From: Dinoroseobacter sp965279125
GTDB taxonomy: Bacteria > Pseudomonadota > Alphaproteobacteria > Rhodobacterales > Rhodobacteraceae
Direction of reading: 5' to 3'
DNA length: 64,000 nt
Assembly: GCA_965279125.1 (NCBI GenBank)
Contig: CBDIHL010000034.1
Coordinates: 62,001-126,000 of the forward strand
This document shows positions 34,641 through 42,791 of the stretch, in pieces. The first letter of the stretch is position 1, and each line of letters opens with the position of its first letter. Under the pieces are notes generated by a model. That model was not told the origin of the DNA, made no database searches, and saw nothing but the letters and a program-made list of their open reading frames with translations. The position numbers and the translations under genes are program-made.

Positions 34641-36683
34641 ATGACCGACACCGCCCCCCTCGTCATTTTCACCCCATCCGGCAAGCGCGGCAACTTTCCC
34701 GTCGGGACGCCCATCCTAACCGCCGCGCGCCAGCTCGGCGTCGACCTCGACAGCGTCTGTGGCGGACGCGGGATTTGCTCGAAATGCCAAATCGCCCCGG
34801 CATATGGTGAATTCTCAAAACACGGTGTCACCTCGACCGCCGAGGCTCTGTCCGAATGGAACGCGGTCGAGCAGCGCTATAAAGACAAGCGCGGCCTCCT
34901 CGATGGCAGGCGCCTCGGCTGCCAAGCCACCGTTCAAGGCGATATCGTTGTGGACGTGCCACCTGAAAGCCAAGTCCACAAGCAGGTCGTGCGCAAGGCC
35001 GCGGCCGTACGTGCGATCACGATGGATCCGGCCACCAAGCTCTACTATGTCGAGGTCCAAGAGCCCGATATGCACGAGCCTTCTGGCGATCTGGAGCGTG
35101 TCGCGAAAGCCCTAACCAGCAGCTTCGGCCTCCCCCCTGTCGACATCAGCCTCAAGACACTGGCCCGCCTGCAACCCGTTCTGCGCAAAGGCAATTGGGC
35201 GATCACCGTCGCCGTGCACCAAGCCGCAAGCACTGACAAGGCAAAGATCATCGATCTGTGGCCCGGTTTCTACGAGGGCAGTCTTTATGGCCTCGCCGTC
35301 GATCTCGGCTCGACCACCATTGCGGCCCATCTTTGCGATCTGACCACGGGCGATGTTCTGGCCTCGGCAGGGGTGATGAACCCGCAGATCCGCTTTGGCG
35401 AGGATCTGATGAGCCGCGTGTCGTATGTGATGATGAACCCCGGCGGCGATGTGGAGATGACGCGCGCGGTGCGCGACGCGCTCAACACCCTGACGCGTGA
35501 GGTGGCAGAGGAGGCCGCGATTGACCCGACCCAAGTGGTCGAAGCCGTCTTTGTCTGTAACCCGGTCATGCACCACTTGCTGCTCGGGATCGATCCGGTC
35601 GAGCTGGGCCAAGCCCCTTTCGCGCTCGCAACATCGGACGCGATGGCGCTCAGCGCGCAAGACCTCAACCTCAGCGCGATGAATGCGTCAGGCCAGGTTT
35701 ATGTGCTGCCCTGTATCGCGGGCCATGTGGGTGCAGATGCTGCCGCCGTTGCCTTGAGTGAAGAACCGAACAAATCCGAAGATCTCGTCCTCGTTGTCGA
35801 TGTGGGCACCAATGCCGAAATCCTGCTCGGCAACACCTCCAAGGTGCTCGCCTGCTCCAGCCCCACGGGGCCCGCGTTCGAGGGCGCGCAGATCAGTTCA
35901 GGCCAGCGCGCAGCCCCCGGCGCGATAGAGCGGATCGAGATTAATCCCGAGACCAAAGAACCGCGCTACCGGGTGATCGGCAGCGATCTGTGGTCCGATG
36001 AGGATGGCTTTGCCGAGGCCGTTGGCGAGGGTGGCATTACCGGCATTTGCGGATCGGGCATTATCGAAGCCGTGGCCGAGATGCGCATGGCGGGCCTGCT
36101 CGATCCGTCGGGCCTGATCGGATCGGCTGAGCAGACAGGCACATCGCGCAGCATTCCCGAAGGCCGCACCCATTCTTACGTCATCCATGATGGGCGCGCC
36201 ACGGACGGCCCCTTGATCAGCGTCACCCAAGGGGACATCCGCGCTATTCAACTCGCGAAATCAGCGCTCTATGCAGGTGCACGGCTTCTGATGGATGAAA
36301 TGGACGTCGAAAAAGTGGATCGCGTGACCCTCGCAGGAGCCTTTGGCGCGCATATCTCTCCCAAACACGCGATGGTGCTCGGCATGATCCCAGATGTGCC
36401 GCTTGATAAGGTCACAAGTGCCGGCAACGCCGCAGGCACCGGCGCACGGATTGCACTTTGCAATGTCGCAGCGCGTCGGCGAATAGAGGACACGGTGCAT
36501 AGTATTCACAAAGTCGAGACGGCAATCGAGCCGAAGTTCCAAGAGCATTTCGTGAACGCCAATGCGATCCCAAACGCGGTGGAGCCGTTTCCAGAGTTGG
36601 CCAAGGTCGTCACCTTGCCGCAGGTCTCGTTCAACAGCGGCGGTGGAGAGCAATCTGGAAGACGCCGCCGCAAACGCGGCTAG
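34641..36683 (+). CDS. RamA-like corrinoid protein reductive activator (ASKHA, [2Fe-2S])
   Basis: 680 residues from ATG 34641, GAGG upstream. An N-terminal [2Fe-2S] ferredoxin domain has C40, C46, C49 (CGGRGICSKC) and C94. Then come a linker and an ASKHA domain of the RACo/RamA type: AVDLGSTTIAAHLCDL, NPQIRFGEDLMSRVSYVM, VVDVGTNAEILLG, CSSPTGPAFEGAQI, GAFGAHISPKHA. Such proteins use ATP to reduce cob(II)alamin to cob(I)alamin. In Phaeobacter a homologue is needed for the split methionine synthase, replacing the MetH activation domain. It ends GRRRRKRG, like the methyltransferase at 32969. The stop overlaps that of the convergent glycerate kinase. Confidence 0.9.
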   Translation: MTDTAPLVIFTPSGKRGNFPVGTPILTAARQLGVDLDSVCGGRGICSKCQIAPAYGEFSKHGVTSTAEALSEWNAVEQRYKDKRGLLDGRRLGCQATVQGDIVVDVPPESQVHKQVVRKAAAVRAITMDPATKLYYVEVQEPDMHEPSGDLERVAKALTSSFGLPPVDISLKTLARLQPVLRKGNWAITVAVHQAASTDKAKIIDLWPGFYEGSLYGLAVDLGSTTIAAHLCDLTTGDVLASAGVMNPQIRFGEDLMSRVSYVMMNPGGDVEMTRAVRDALNTLTREVAEEAAIDPTQVVEAVFVCNPVMHHLLLGIDPVELGQAPFALATSDAMALSAQDLNLSAMNASGQVYVLPCIAGHVGADAAAVALSEEPNKSEDLVLVVDVGTNAEILLGNTSKVLACSSPTGPAFEGAQISSGQRAAPGAIERIEINPETKEPRYRVIGSDLWSDEDGFAEAVGEGGITGICGSGIIEAVAEMRMAGLLDPSGLIGSAEQTGTSRSIPEGRTHSYVIHDGRATDGPLISVTQGDIRAIQLAKSALYAGARLLMDEMDVEKVDRVTLAGAFGAHISPKHAMVLGMIPDVPLDKVTSAGNAAGTGARIALCNVAARRRIEDTVHSIHKVETAIEPKFQEHFVNANAIPNAVEPFPELAKVVTLPQVSFNSGGGEQSGRRRRKRG

Positions 36684-37933
36684 CGGATCAGCACAGCCCT
36701 GAAATCATTGACGTTTGTGTGGGTGGGACCGGTTTTGACCAGACCGCCTGCAGCCTCAAAAAAGCTGTAGCTGTCATGCCCGGCGAGGAAATGCGCCGCA
36801 TCCAGATCCATCGCGGCGCTGGCAACGTCCTTGGTCCACAAGGCCCCCGCCGCGTCGGATTTGCCGTCGATCCCATCGGTATCACACGCAATCGCCGACA
36901 CCCCGCGCGGCGCTTTCATCGCGAAGGATAACAGAAATTCGGTGTTGCGCCCGCCCTGCCCCGCAGCGCCAGTCACGGTGACGGTCGTCTCACCGCCTGA
37001 GATCAAAGCAACCGGCCCCCGCGCCGGCATCCCGTGGCGCACGCAGCTGGCGGCGATCCCGGCCATCATCGTTCCCAGTTCGCGCGCCTCGCCTTCAAGC
37101 GCGTCGCCTAACACCATCGGTGTGACCCCGTTTGCGCGGGCCACCTCTGCTGCCGCCTCAAGCGAGGCTTGCGGCGCGGCGACCAAATGCGTCTCGGCCA
37201 ATGCGAAAACCGGGTGGTTGGCTTTCGGCGTCTCTGCCCCTTCGGTCTCGAGGAATGTCGCCACGGTCGGTGGCAAGCTGAGGTTGTAGCGCGAGATAAT
37301 CGCGCGCGCGTCATCCACGGTCGAGGCATCCGGCACCGTTGGCCCAGATGCAATGATCGACAGATCGTCGCCCGGCACATCCGAGATCGTCATCGTCATC
37401 ACAAGCGCCGGATAAGCCGCCGCCGCAAGCCGTCCGCCTTTGACCGCCGAAAGGTGCTTGCGCACGACATTCATCTCGCCAATCGGCGCACCCGAGGCCA
37501 ACAGCGCGGCGTTGATGGCCTGTTTATCAGCCAAAGATAGCCCCAATCCGGGTGCCGCCATCAGGGACGAACCACCGCCCGAGATCAGGCAAAGCGCCAT
37601 ATCGCCCTCGCCCAAGCTTTCGACCATTGCGAGCATGCGTTGCGCGGCTTCCGCACCAGCCGCGTCGGGCACAGGATGTGCAGCCTCAACGATTTCAATG
37701 CCTTGCGTGGGCAGTTTCGCGCCATGCGGCACGATCACGAGGCCCTCGCATGGGCCCCATTTTTCCTCGACCGCTTGCGCCATCCGCGCACTGGCCTTAC
37801 CGCCGCCAACAACGACAACACGTCCGGGCGGCTTGGCGGGCAACACGCGCGGCACCGCAAGTCCTGGATCAGCCGCGCCGACGGCAGCCTCAAACATCGC
37901 GCGCAGCAGATCAGCGTCGCTAAGCCCAGCCAT
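36680..37933 (-). CDS. Glycerate 2-kinase (MOFRL family)
   Basis: 417 residues from ATG 37933 (MAGLSDADLL), which overlaps the upstream gene's stop (ATGA). N-terminal DUF4147 kinase domain with VVVGGGKASARMAQA, CLISGGGSSLMAAPG and NVVRKHLSAVKGGRLA; C-terminal MOFRL domain with ALISGGETTVTVTG, GGRNTEFLLSFA and CDTDGIDGKSDAAGA. It phosphorylates D-glycerate, usually to 2-phosphoglycerate. With the reductase gene upstream it completes the route from tartronate semialdehyde into glycolysis. Known in methylotrophs and Rhizobiales as GckA or TtuD. Confidence 0.92.
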   Translation of the reverse strand: MAGLSDADLLRAMFEAAVGAADPGLAVPRVLPAKPPGRVVVVGGGKASARMAQAVEEKWGPCEGLVIVPHGAKLPTQGIEIVEAAHPVPDAAGAEAAQRMLAMVESLGEGDMALCLISGGGSSLMAAPGLGLSLADKQAINAALLASGAPIGEMNVVRKHLSAVKGGRLAAAAYPALVMTMTISDVPGDDLSIIASGPTVPDASTVDDARAIISRYNLSLPPTVATFLETEGAETPKANHPVFALAETHLVAAPQASLEAAAEVARANGVTPMVLGDALEGEARELGTMMAGIAASCVRHGMPARGPVALISGGETTVTVTGAAGQGGRNTEFLLSFAMKAPRGVSAIACDTDGIDGKSDAAGALWTKDVASAAMDLDAAHFLAGHDSYSFFEAAGGLVKTGPTHTNVNDFRAVLIR

Positions 37934-38814
37934 CAGATATCGCCTTGCAGCTTGCGCAACCGCTGGATCAGGGACGAGGTGTCCCAGCGCCCGCCGCCCA
38001 TGGCCTGCACATCCGCATAGAACTGATCGACGAGGGCCGTGACGGGCAACGAGACCTGCATGGATTTGGCCTGCGCCAGCGCGATGCCCATGTCCTTGCG
38101 CATCCAATCGACGGCAAATCCATGGTTAAATTCGCCCGCGATCATTGTCTCGTGGCGGTTGGCCAATTGCCACGACCCGCCTGCGCCCTGTGCCACGAGT
38201 TTTGCCACCGCGCCCGCATCAAGCCCGGCTTTTTCGGCAAAGTTGATGCCTTCGGAGATGCCTTGAACGAGGCCCGCAATACAGATCTGGTTCACCATTT
38301 TCGTCAGTTGTCCGGCTCCGACATCCCCGAACCGCGAACAGGCCTTGGCATAAGCGCTCATGATCGGTTCGGCTTTCGCGTAATCCGCGTCCGAACCGCC
38401 GCACATAATCGCCAGCTGCCCATTCTCGGCCCCCGCTTGGCCGCCAGAGACGGGCGCATCCACAAAGCCAACCCCCTTTTCAGCCGCAATTTCAGCCAGT
38501 TCGCGCGCCACATCGGCGCTTGCGGTGGTGTGATCCACGATCACCGCACCAGCGGAAAGCCCAGCCAACGCACCGTCTTTACCCAGCACAACCGAGCGGA
38601 GATCATCGTCATTGCCGACGCAGATCATCACGAATTCAGCACCTTCGGCAGCTTCGCGCGGGGTTGCTCCCAATCCTCCCCCGTGTTCGCCAACCCAAGC
38701 CTCTGCCTTCGCTGTTGTGCGGTTGAACACCCGCACCTGATGCCCGGCCTTGCCCAGGTATCCCGCCATCGGGGCCCCCATGACGCCCAAGCCCAAAAAT
38801 GCAGTTTTTGCCAT
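37933..38814 (-). CDS. Tartronate semialdehyde reductase-like (beta-hydroxyacid dehydrogenase)
   Basis: 293 residues. NAD(P)-binding GLGVMGAPMAGYLGKAGH at the N-terminus, VIVDHTTASADVA, the substrate-binding VDAPVSGGQAGAENGQLAI, and the catalytic lysine in LTKMVNQICIAG. The family covers GarR/GlxR, 3-hydroxyisobutyrate and related dehydrogenases. Translational coupling to a glycerate kinase favours tartronate semialdehyde reductase. It follows the DenD-like gene by 42 bp, so three genes may form one operon for four- and three-carbon sugar acids. Confidence 0.85.
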   Translation of the reverse strand: MAKTAFLGLGVMGAPMAGYLGKAGHQVRVFNRTTAKAEAWVGEHGGGLGATPREAAEGAEFVMICVGNDDDLRSVVLGKDGALAGLSAGAVIVDHTTASADVARELAEIAAEKGVGFVDAPVSGGQAGAENGQLAIMCGGSDADYAKAEPIMSAYAKACSRFGDVGAGQLTKMVNQICIAGLVQGISEGINFAEKAGLDAGAVAKLVAQGAGGSWQLANRHETMIAGEFNHGFAVDWMRKDMGIALAQAKSMQVSLPVTALVDQFYADVQAMGGGRWDTSSLIQRLRKLQGDI

Positions 38815-38856
38815 GATTTCGCTCCCTCATATTGCGTCACAACTTAGCGACACGGG

Positions 38857-39811
38857 TCAGGTCCGCAAGGCACCCGGAGCATACTGTGCGCAATACTCTT
38901 GGATAACCTGCTCAATCCCGGTATTGACAGGAAACCCGAGCGCCTCTGCGCGGGCGGTCTCAAACGCTTGTGGCCAAGATGTGACGATCCGGGCGACAGC
39001 CTCGTCCGGCTTTGCGCGCACCAAGGCGCGCGCCTCCGGCCCCGCGAGCCGTTCCAGCGCCGACAGCATATCTGCAACGGTCACTGAAATACCTCGTAGA
39101 TTCAATGGGTTTAGATCATAGACTTGATCCCAAGAGAGACGTGCCGCATGCACCAACCCCTCAACCGTCACATCTGGCGAGCCAATCCAAACGGGTGTGT
39201 CTTCGTGCACGGGCAAGCGCGCAGGTTTCCCGTGAAGCGGCTCGCGCAGGATACCAGACAAGAACCCTGACGCCGCCGCATTCGGCAGACCCGGACGGAT
39301 CGAAACGGTCGGCAATCGCAGCGATTGTGCGCGCAAAAATCCTTTGCGCGTGTAGTCAGCAAGCATCAATTCGGCCATCGCCTTTTGGGTGCCATAGCTG
39401 GAGGCAGGTGTCGGGCGAAAATCCTCCGGCACGGGTGTCGGAAACGGAGGGCCGTAAACTGCAAGCGAGGATGAGAATATCAGGCGCGGATTTGTGCCTA
39501 GACCGCGCAAGGCCTCTGCCAGCGCGCGGGTCATGTCCAGATTAGCGCTATACCCGGTGTCAAACTCGGCTTCGGCCTGCCCCGAAACGACCGCCGCAAG
39601 ATGGTAAACGAGGTCCGGCTGCAAGCTTGCAACGGTCCTGCATCGCGTCCGGGGCAACAAGATCCAATTCGATTTTCTGAGCATCGTCAGGGCCTTGCGG
39701 CGCGACCCGGTCTATCAAGATCAGCTCCACCGCCCCGAGTGCGCCTTGATCAAGCCGATGCGCAAGCTTTGCGCCAAGCATCCCTCCGGCCCCAAGTATC
39801 GCAATTTTCAT
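38857..39811 (-). pseudogene. DenD-like NAD-dependent sugar-acid dehydrogenase, interrupted by a +1 insertion
   Basis: Two frames together make one short-chain epimerase/dehydrogenase. The N-terminal part, from ATG 39811 (MKIAILGAGGMLGAKLAHRL), holds the NAD-binding glycines and runs to IELDLVAPDAMQ. The second frame, used to 38857, continues TVASLQPDLVYHLAAVVSGQ, with IFSSSLAVYG and the YxxxK motif SSYGTQKAMAEL. Deleting one G from the GG at 39637-39638 gives DAMQTVASLQPD and 317 residues. DenD oxidises D-erythronate at C2; the closest neighbours, a reductase and glycerate kinase, fit sugar-acid breakdown. Whether the frameshift is real is uncertain. Confidence 0.82.
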
Positions 39812-39909
39812 GTGACGCCCCCTATTGGTTTGCTTCACATAGGCCGCCCTCGCCCCGCTTGTCGAGGTCGCTTGACGGGGCTGCAGACGCGCGGTAGCAA
39901 AGCGACGCG

Positions 39910-39984
39910 GCGGGCGTAGTTCAGTGGTAGAACGTCAGCTTCCCAAGCTGAATGTCGTCGGTTCGATCCCGATCGCCCGCTCCA
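39910..39984 (+). tRNA. tRNA-Gly(CCC)
   Basis: 75 bases with encoded CCA. The acceptor GCGGGCG pairs with CGCCCGC. The anticodon loop TTCCCAA lies between TCAGC and GCTGA, giving anticodon CCC. The D loop (AGTTCAGTGGTAGAAC) and T arm (GGTTCGATCCC) are canonical. Confidence 0.95.
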
Positions 39985-40005
39985 ATCTTTTCGCTAGAGG
40001 TTACC

Positions 40006-40476
40006 ATGCCATTGCCCTACCTGACCCCGCTTAGCCCGGATCAGATAGCGCAATCCGGTGTGCCCGGACGGTGGAGCTATGGTCTTCGGGATCGCGTGCG
40101 GTTTGCCGAGATTGACCAGCTCAACCACGTCAACAACGTTGCCTATTTGCAGTGGTTCGAGATGATCCGGGTGCGCTATTTCGTTGAATGGGGCATGACA
40201 AGTTACGGACCCGGTGATCCACAAGTTGTGATGCGCGCCCAAACCGCTGAATATCTGGCCCCGATGCATTTGGGCGATGACTATCTGGTGGCTTGCCGCA
40301 CGGCGAGCTTCCGAAGAACGAGCTTTACGATGGAGTATGTGTGCTTCTCGGATGGCGTGAAGGTCACCGGACAATCTGTTATTGTGATGGTCGAGCCAGA
40401 TGGCAAGACCAAACACCTGTTGCCCGATGACCTGCTGTCTCGTTTTCGCGAAATTGACGGAGCGGCAAAGACTTAG
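40006..40476 (+). CDS. Acyl-CoA thioesterase (4HBT hot-dog family)
   Basis: 156 residues from ATG 40006, with AGAGG upstream. A single hot-dog domain with the family helix and catalytic Asp in FAEIDQLNHVNNVAYLQWFE, then EYLAPMHLGDDYLVACRTA. Such proteins cleave short- or medium-chain or aromatic acyl-CoA esters; the substrate is not evident. It begins 21 bp after tRNA-Gly and converges on pgi with ten bases between the stops. Confidence 0.85.
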   Translation: MPLPYLTPLSPDQIAQSGVPGRWSYGLRDRVRFAEIDQLNHVNNVAYLQWFEMIRVRYFVEWGMTSYGPGDPQVVMRAQTAEYLAPMHLGDDYLVACRTASFRRTSFTMEYVCFSDGVKVTGQSVIVMVEPDGKTKHLLPDDLLSRFREIDGAAKT

Positions 40477-40485
40477 AGCCCACTC

Positions 40486-42093
40486 TTAACGATTTTCCTG
40501 AACAAATCGCAGCAGAGCTCGAGTCGATCCGTCTTTACCGCTCGTGTCTTCACCTTTGACAAGCGGCTGCAACGCAACGGCCAGTTCCTTGCCAAGCTCG
40601 ACCCCCCATTGGTCGTACGAATTAATGCCCAAGATGACCCCTTCCACGAAAACGCGATGCTCATAGAGCGCGATGATTTGGCCCAAAACGAAGGGCGTCA
40701 GCTTGGGGTAAATCAAGGTGGTCGATGGACGATTGCCGCTAAACACACGGTGGCGCGCTTGGCGATCACGCTCATCGCCTGACAGGCACTTCTGAGCCAT
40801 CATGGCTTGGGCGGTCGGAAAATCGCGGCCGCGCATCAAGGCTTCGGATTGCGCAAAACAATTGGCCAGAAGGAGGTCATGCTGATGCGCCAGATGCGGC
40901 TCATGCCCTTGGGCGGCAACAATAAACTCGCAAGGCACGATTTGACGGCCTTGGTGGATCAGCTGGTAAAACGCGTGCTGCCCGTTTGTTCCGGGCTCCC
41001 CCCAAACAATTGGGCCAACCGTGTGGGACACTTGGCTGCCATCTATCGCGACGCTTTTGCCGTTACTCTCCATCTCAAGCTGCTGAAGATAGGCGGGCAA
41101 GCGTGACAGACGTTGGTCATAAGGCAGAACGGCGCGCGTTGGATAACCACACACTTGATGGTGCCACATACCAACAAGTGCCAGCAACACGGGCATGTTG
41201 TCTGGAAGCGGCGCGTCCCGAAAATGCCGGTCCATGGCAGCGGCTCCGGAGAGGAATTCGTCAAATCGCGCGGGCCCAATCGCAAGCATCAACGACAACC
41301 CAATAGGTCCCCACAGCGAATACCGCCCGCCGACCCAATCTTCGAACCCGAACACCCGGGACGGATCAATGCCAAAATCCGTTGTTTTATCCAGTGCGGT
41401 GGAAAGCGCTGCGAATTGTGCCGCCGGATCGGTGACCTTTTCCGACATCCAATCTCGCGCCGTGGCGGCGTTGGTCATTGTCTCAATCGTGGTGAAAGTC
41501 TTCGAGGCGACCAAGATCAGCGTCGTCGTTGGATCAAGTGCACCAAGCGTTTCTGCAATCTGCGCGCCATCTATATTGGACACGAAATGTGTGCGCGGCC
41601 CATCTGCATAGGGCGACAAAGCGATACATGCCATCGCAGGGCCAAGGTCGGACCCGCCGATACCGATATTGACCACATCCGTGATCTTGCCTCCTTGACC
41701 AACAAAACGGCCCCGTCGGACGGCCTCTGCAAATTCAGCCATCCGCGCACGGGTTGCGCGGACCTCTGGCATCACATCGGTGCCGTCTACGAATATATGA
41801 TCCCCGTCATATCGCAGAGCGGTGTGCAAGACCGCTCGATTTTCCGTCTCGTTGATCTTTTCTCCGGCGAACATGGCATCGCGACGCTCGGCCACATCAG
41901 CCGCGTCCGCCAAATCAAGCAAAGCATCCCGCGCCTCGGCATCCAACGCGGTCTTCGAGTAGTCAAAAAGCATCCCGTCTTGCTGTATCGAAAACTGTGC
42001 AGCACGTTCAGGATTGGTAAAAAGGTCTAGAAGAGAAGTCTCAGCCAAGCGGCCACGCTGCGCTTCGAGGTTCTCCCACTTGCGATCAATCAT
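40486..42093 (-). CDS. pgi: Glucose-6-phosphate isomerase
   Basis: 535 residues from ATG 42093 (MIDRKWENL). Interconverts glucose- and fructose-6-phosphate. Recognisable are VVNIGIGGSDLGPAMA, LILVASKTFTTIETMTNA, the FEDWVGGRYSLWGPIGLS signature, and GEPGTNGQHAFYQLIHQG with the active-site residues. It is the third gene of a zwf-pgl-pgi operon. The order directs glucose-6-phosphate either to the oxidative branch or back from fructose-6-phosphate; edd and eda are not in the window. Confidence 0.96.
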   Translation of the reverse strand: MIDRKWENLEAQRGRLAETSLLDLFTNPERAAQFSIQQDGMLFDYSKTALDAEARDALLDLADAADVAERRDAMFAGEKINETENRAVLHTALRYDGDHIFVDGTDVMPEVRATRARMAEFAEAVRRGRFVGQGGKITDVVNIGIGGSDLGPAMACIALSPYADGPRTHFVSNIDGAQIAETLGALDPTTTLILVASKTFTTIETMTNAATARDWMSEKVTDPAAQFAALSTALDKTTDFGIDPSRVFGFEDWVGGRYSLWGPIGLSLMLAIGPARFDEFLSGAAAMDRHFRDAPLPDNMPVLLALVGMWHHQVCGYPTRAVLPYDQRLSRLPAYLQQLEMESNGKSVAIDGSQVSHTVGPIVWGEPGTNGQHAFYQLIHQGRQIVPCEFIVAAQGHEPHLAHQHDLLLANCFAQSEALMRGRDFPTAQAMMAQKCLSGDERDRQARHRVFSGNRPSTTLIYPKLTPFVLGQIIALYEHRVFVEGVILGINSYDQWGVELGKELAVALQPLVKGEDTSGKDGSTRALLRFVQENR

Positions 42094-42113
42094 GCTAAGC
42101 GTCTTTCCTTCGG

Positions 42114-42791
42114 TTAAGGGGCCCAATGGACCGTCGCACCATCTAGCACAACGCGAATGGGTGCCTCTTTTGGGTCGCGCAAGGACTCTGCCTTACGCAA
42201 GGCCTCCAACTTCTCTGCACCCGTGATCAGCACATGTGTTTCCATTGCTGCGCGCAGAACTGGGGCCGTCAACGTAACCCGAGGCTCGGGCGCGCCCGGC
42301 GCACGCATCGCCATAAGCGCCGGTGCATCCGCTGCAAGCCCCGCGTCCAATTGGTCTGCACCGGGAAAGAGGGATGCGGTGTGCATATCTGCTCCCATCC
42401 CAAGCAGCAATACGTCTAAAGGCAAGGCCGATGACACCGCACCCATCAAGTCTTCCAACCCCTCTTCGGGCGTAGCCGCATCAGATCGCAGCGGGATGAG
42501 CTTTGCATCCGCAGCCTTGTCGACGATCAAGCGCCTGCGTAGCAGTGCGGTATTGGAGCGTTCGGATGTCTCAGGCACCCAGCGCTCGTCGTTGAGGATC
42601 ACATCAACACGCCCCCAATCCAGATCAACCGCGGCTAACATATCAAAGACAGGACCAGGCGTTGTCCCCCCCGGCACCGAAAACGAGACACGCTGTTTAA
42701 TATTCAAATCGCGTCGCAAAGATCCGGCCAGCTTATCTGCCAGGCCCAGCATGAGCATGTCGCGGTCAGGATATTCGATAATATCGGTCAT
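42114..42791 (-). CDS. pgl: 6-phosphogluconolactonase
   Basis: 225 residues from ATG 42791, overlapping the zwf stop as ATGA. SugarP isomerase-like fold of the DevB type: SFSVPGGTTPGPVFDML near residue 40, VILNDERWVPETSERSN, and LLLGMGADMHTASLFPGAD with the catalytic-site histidine. It hydrolyses 6-phosphogluconolactone made by Zwf. It is 20 bp upstream of pgi. Confidence 0.95.
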   Translation of the reverse strand: MTDIIEYPDRDMLMLGLADKLAGSLRRDLNIKQRVSFSVPGGTTPGPVFDMLAAVDLDWGRVDVILNDERWVPETSERSNTALLRRRLIVDKAADAKLIPLRSDAATPEEGLEDLMGAVSSALPLDVLLLGMGADMHTASLFPGADQLDAGLAADAPALMAMRAPGAPEPRVTLTAPVLRAAMETHVLITGAEKLEALRKAESLRDPKEAPIRVVLDGATVHWAP

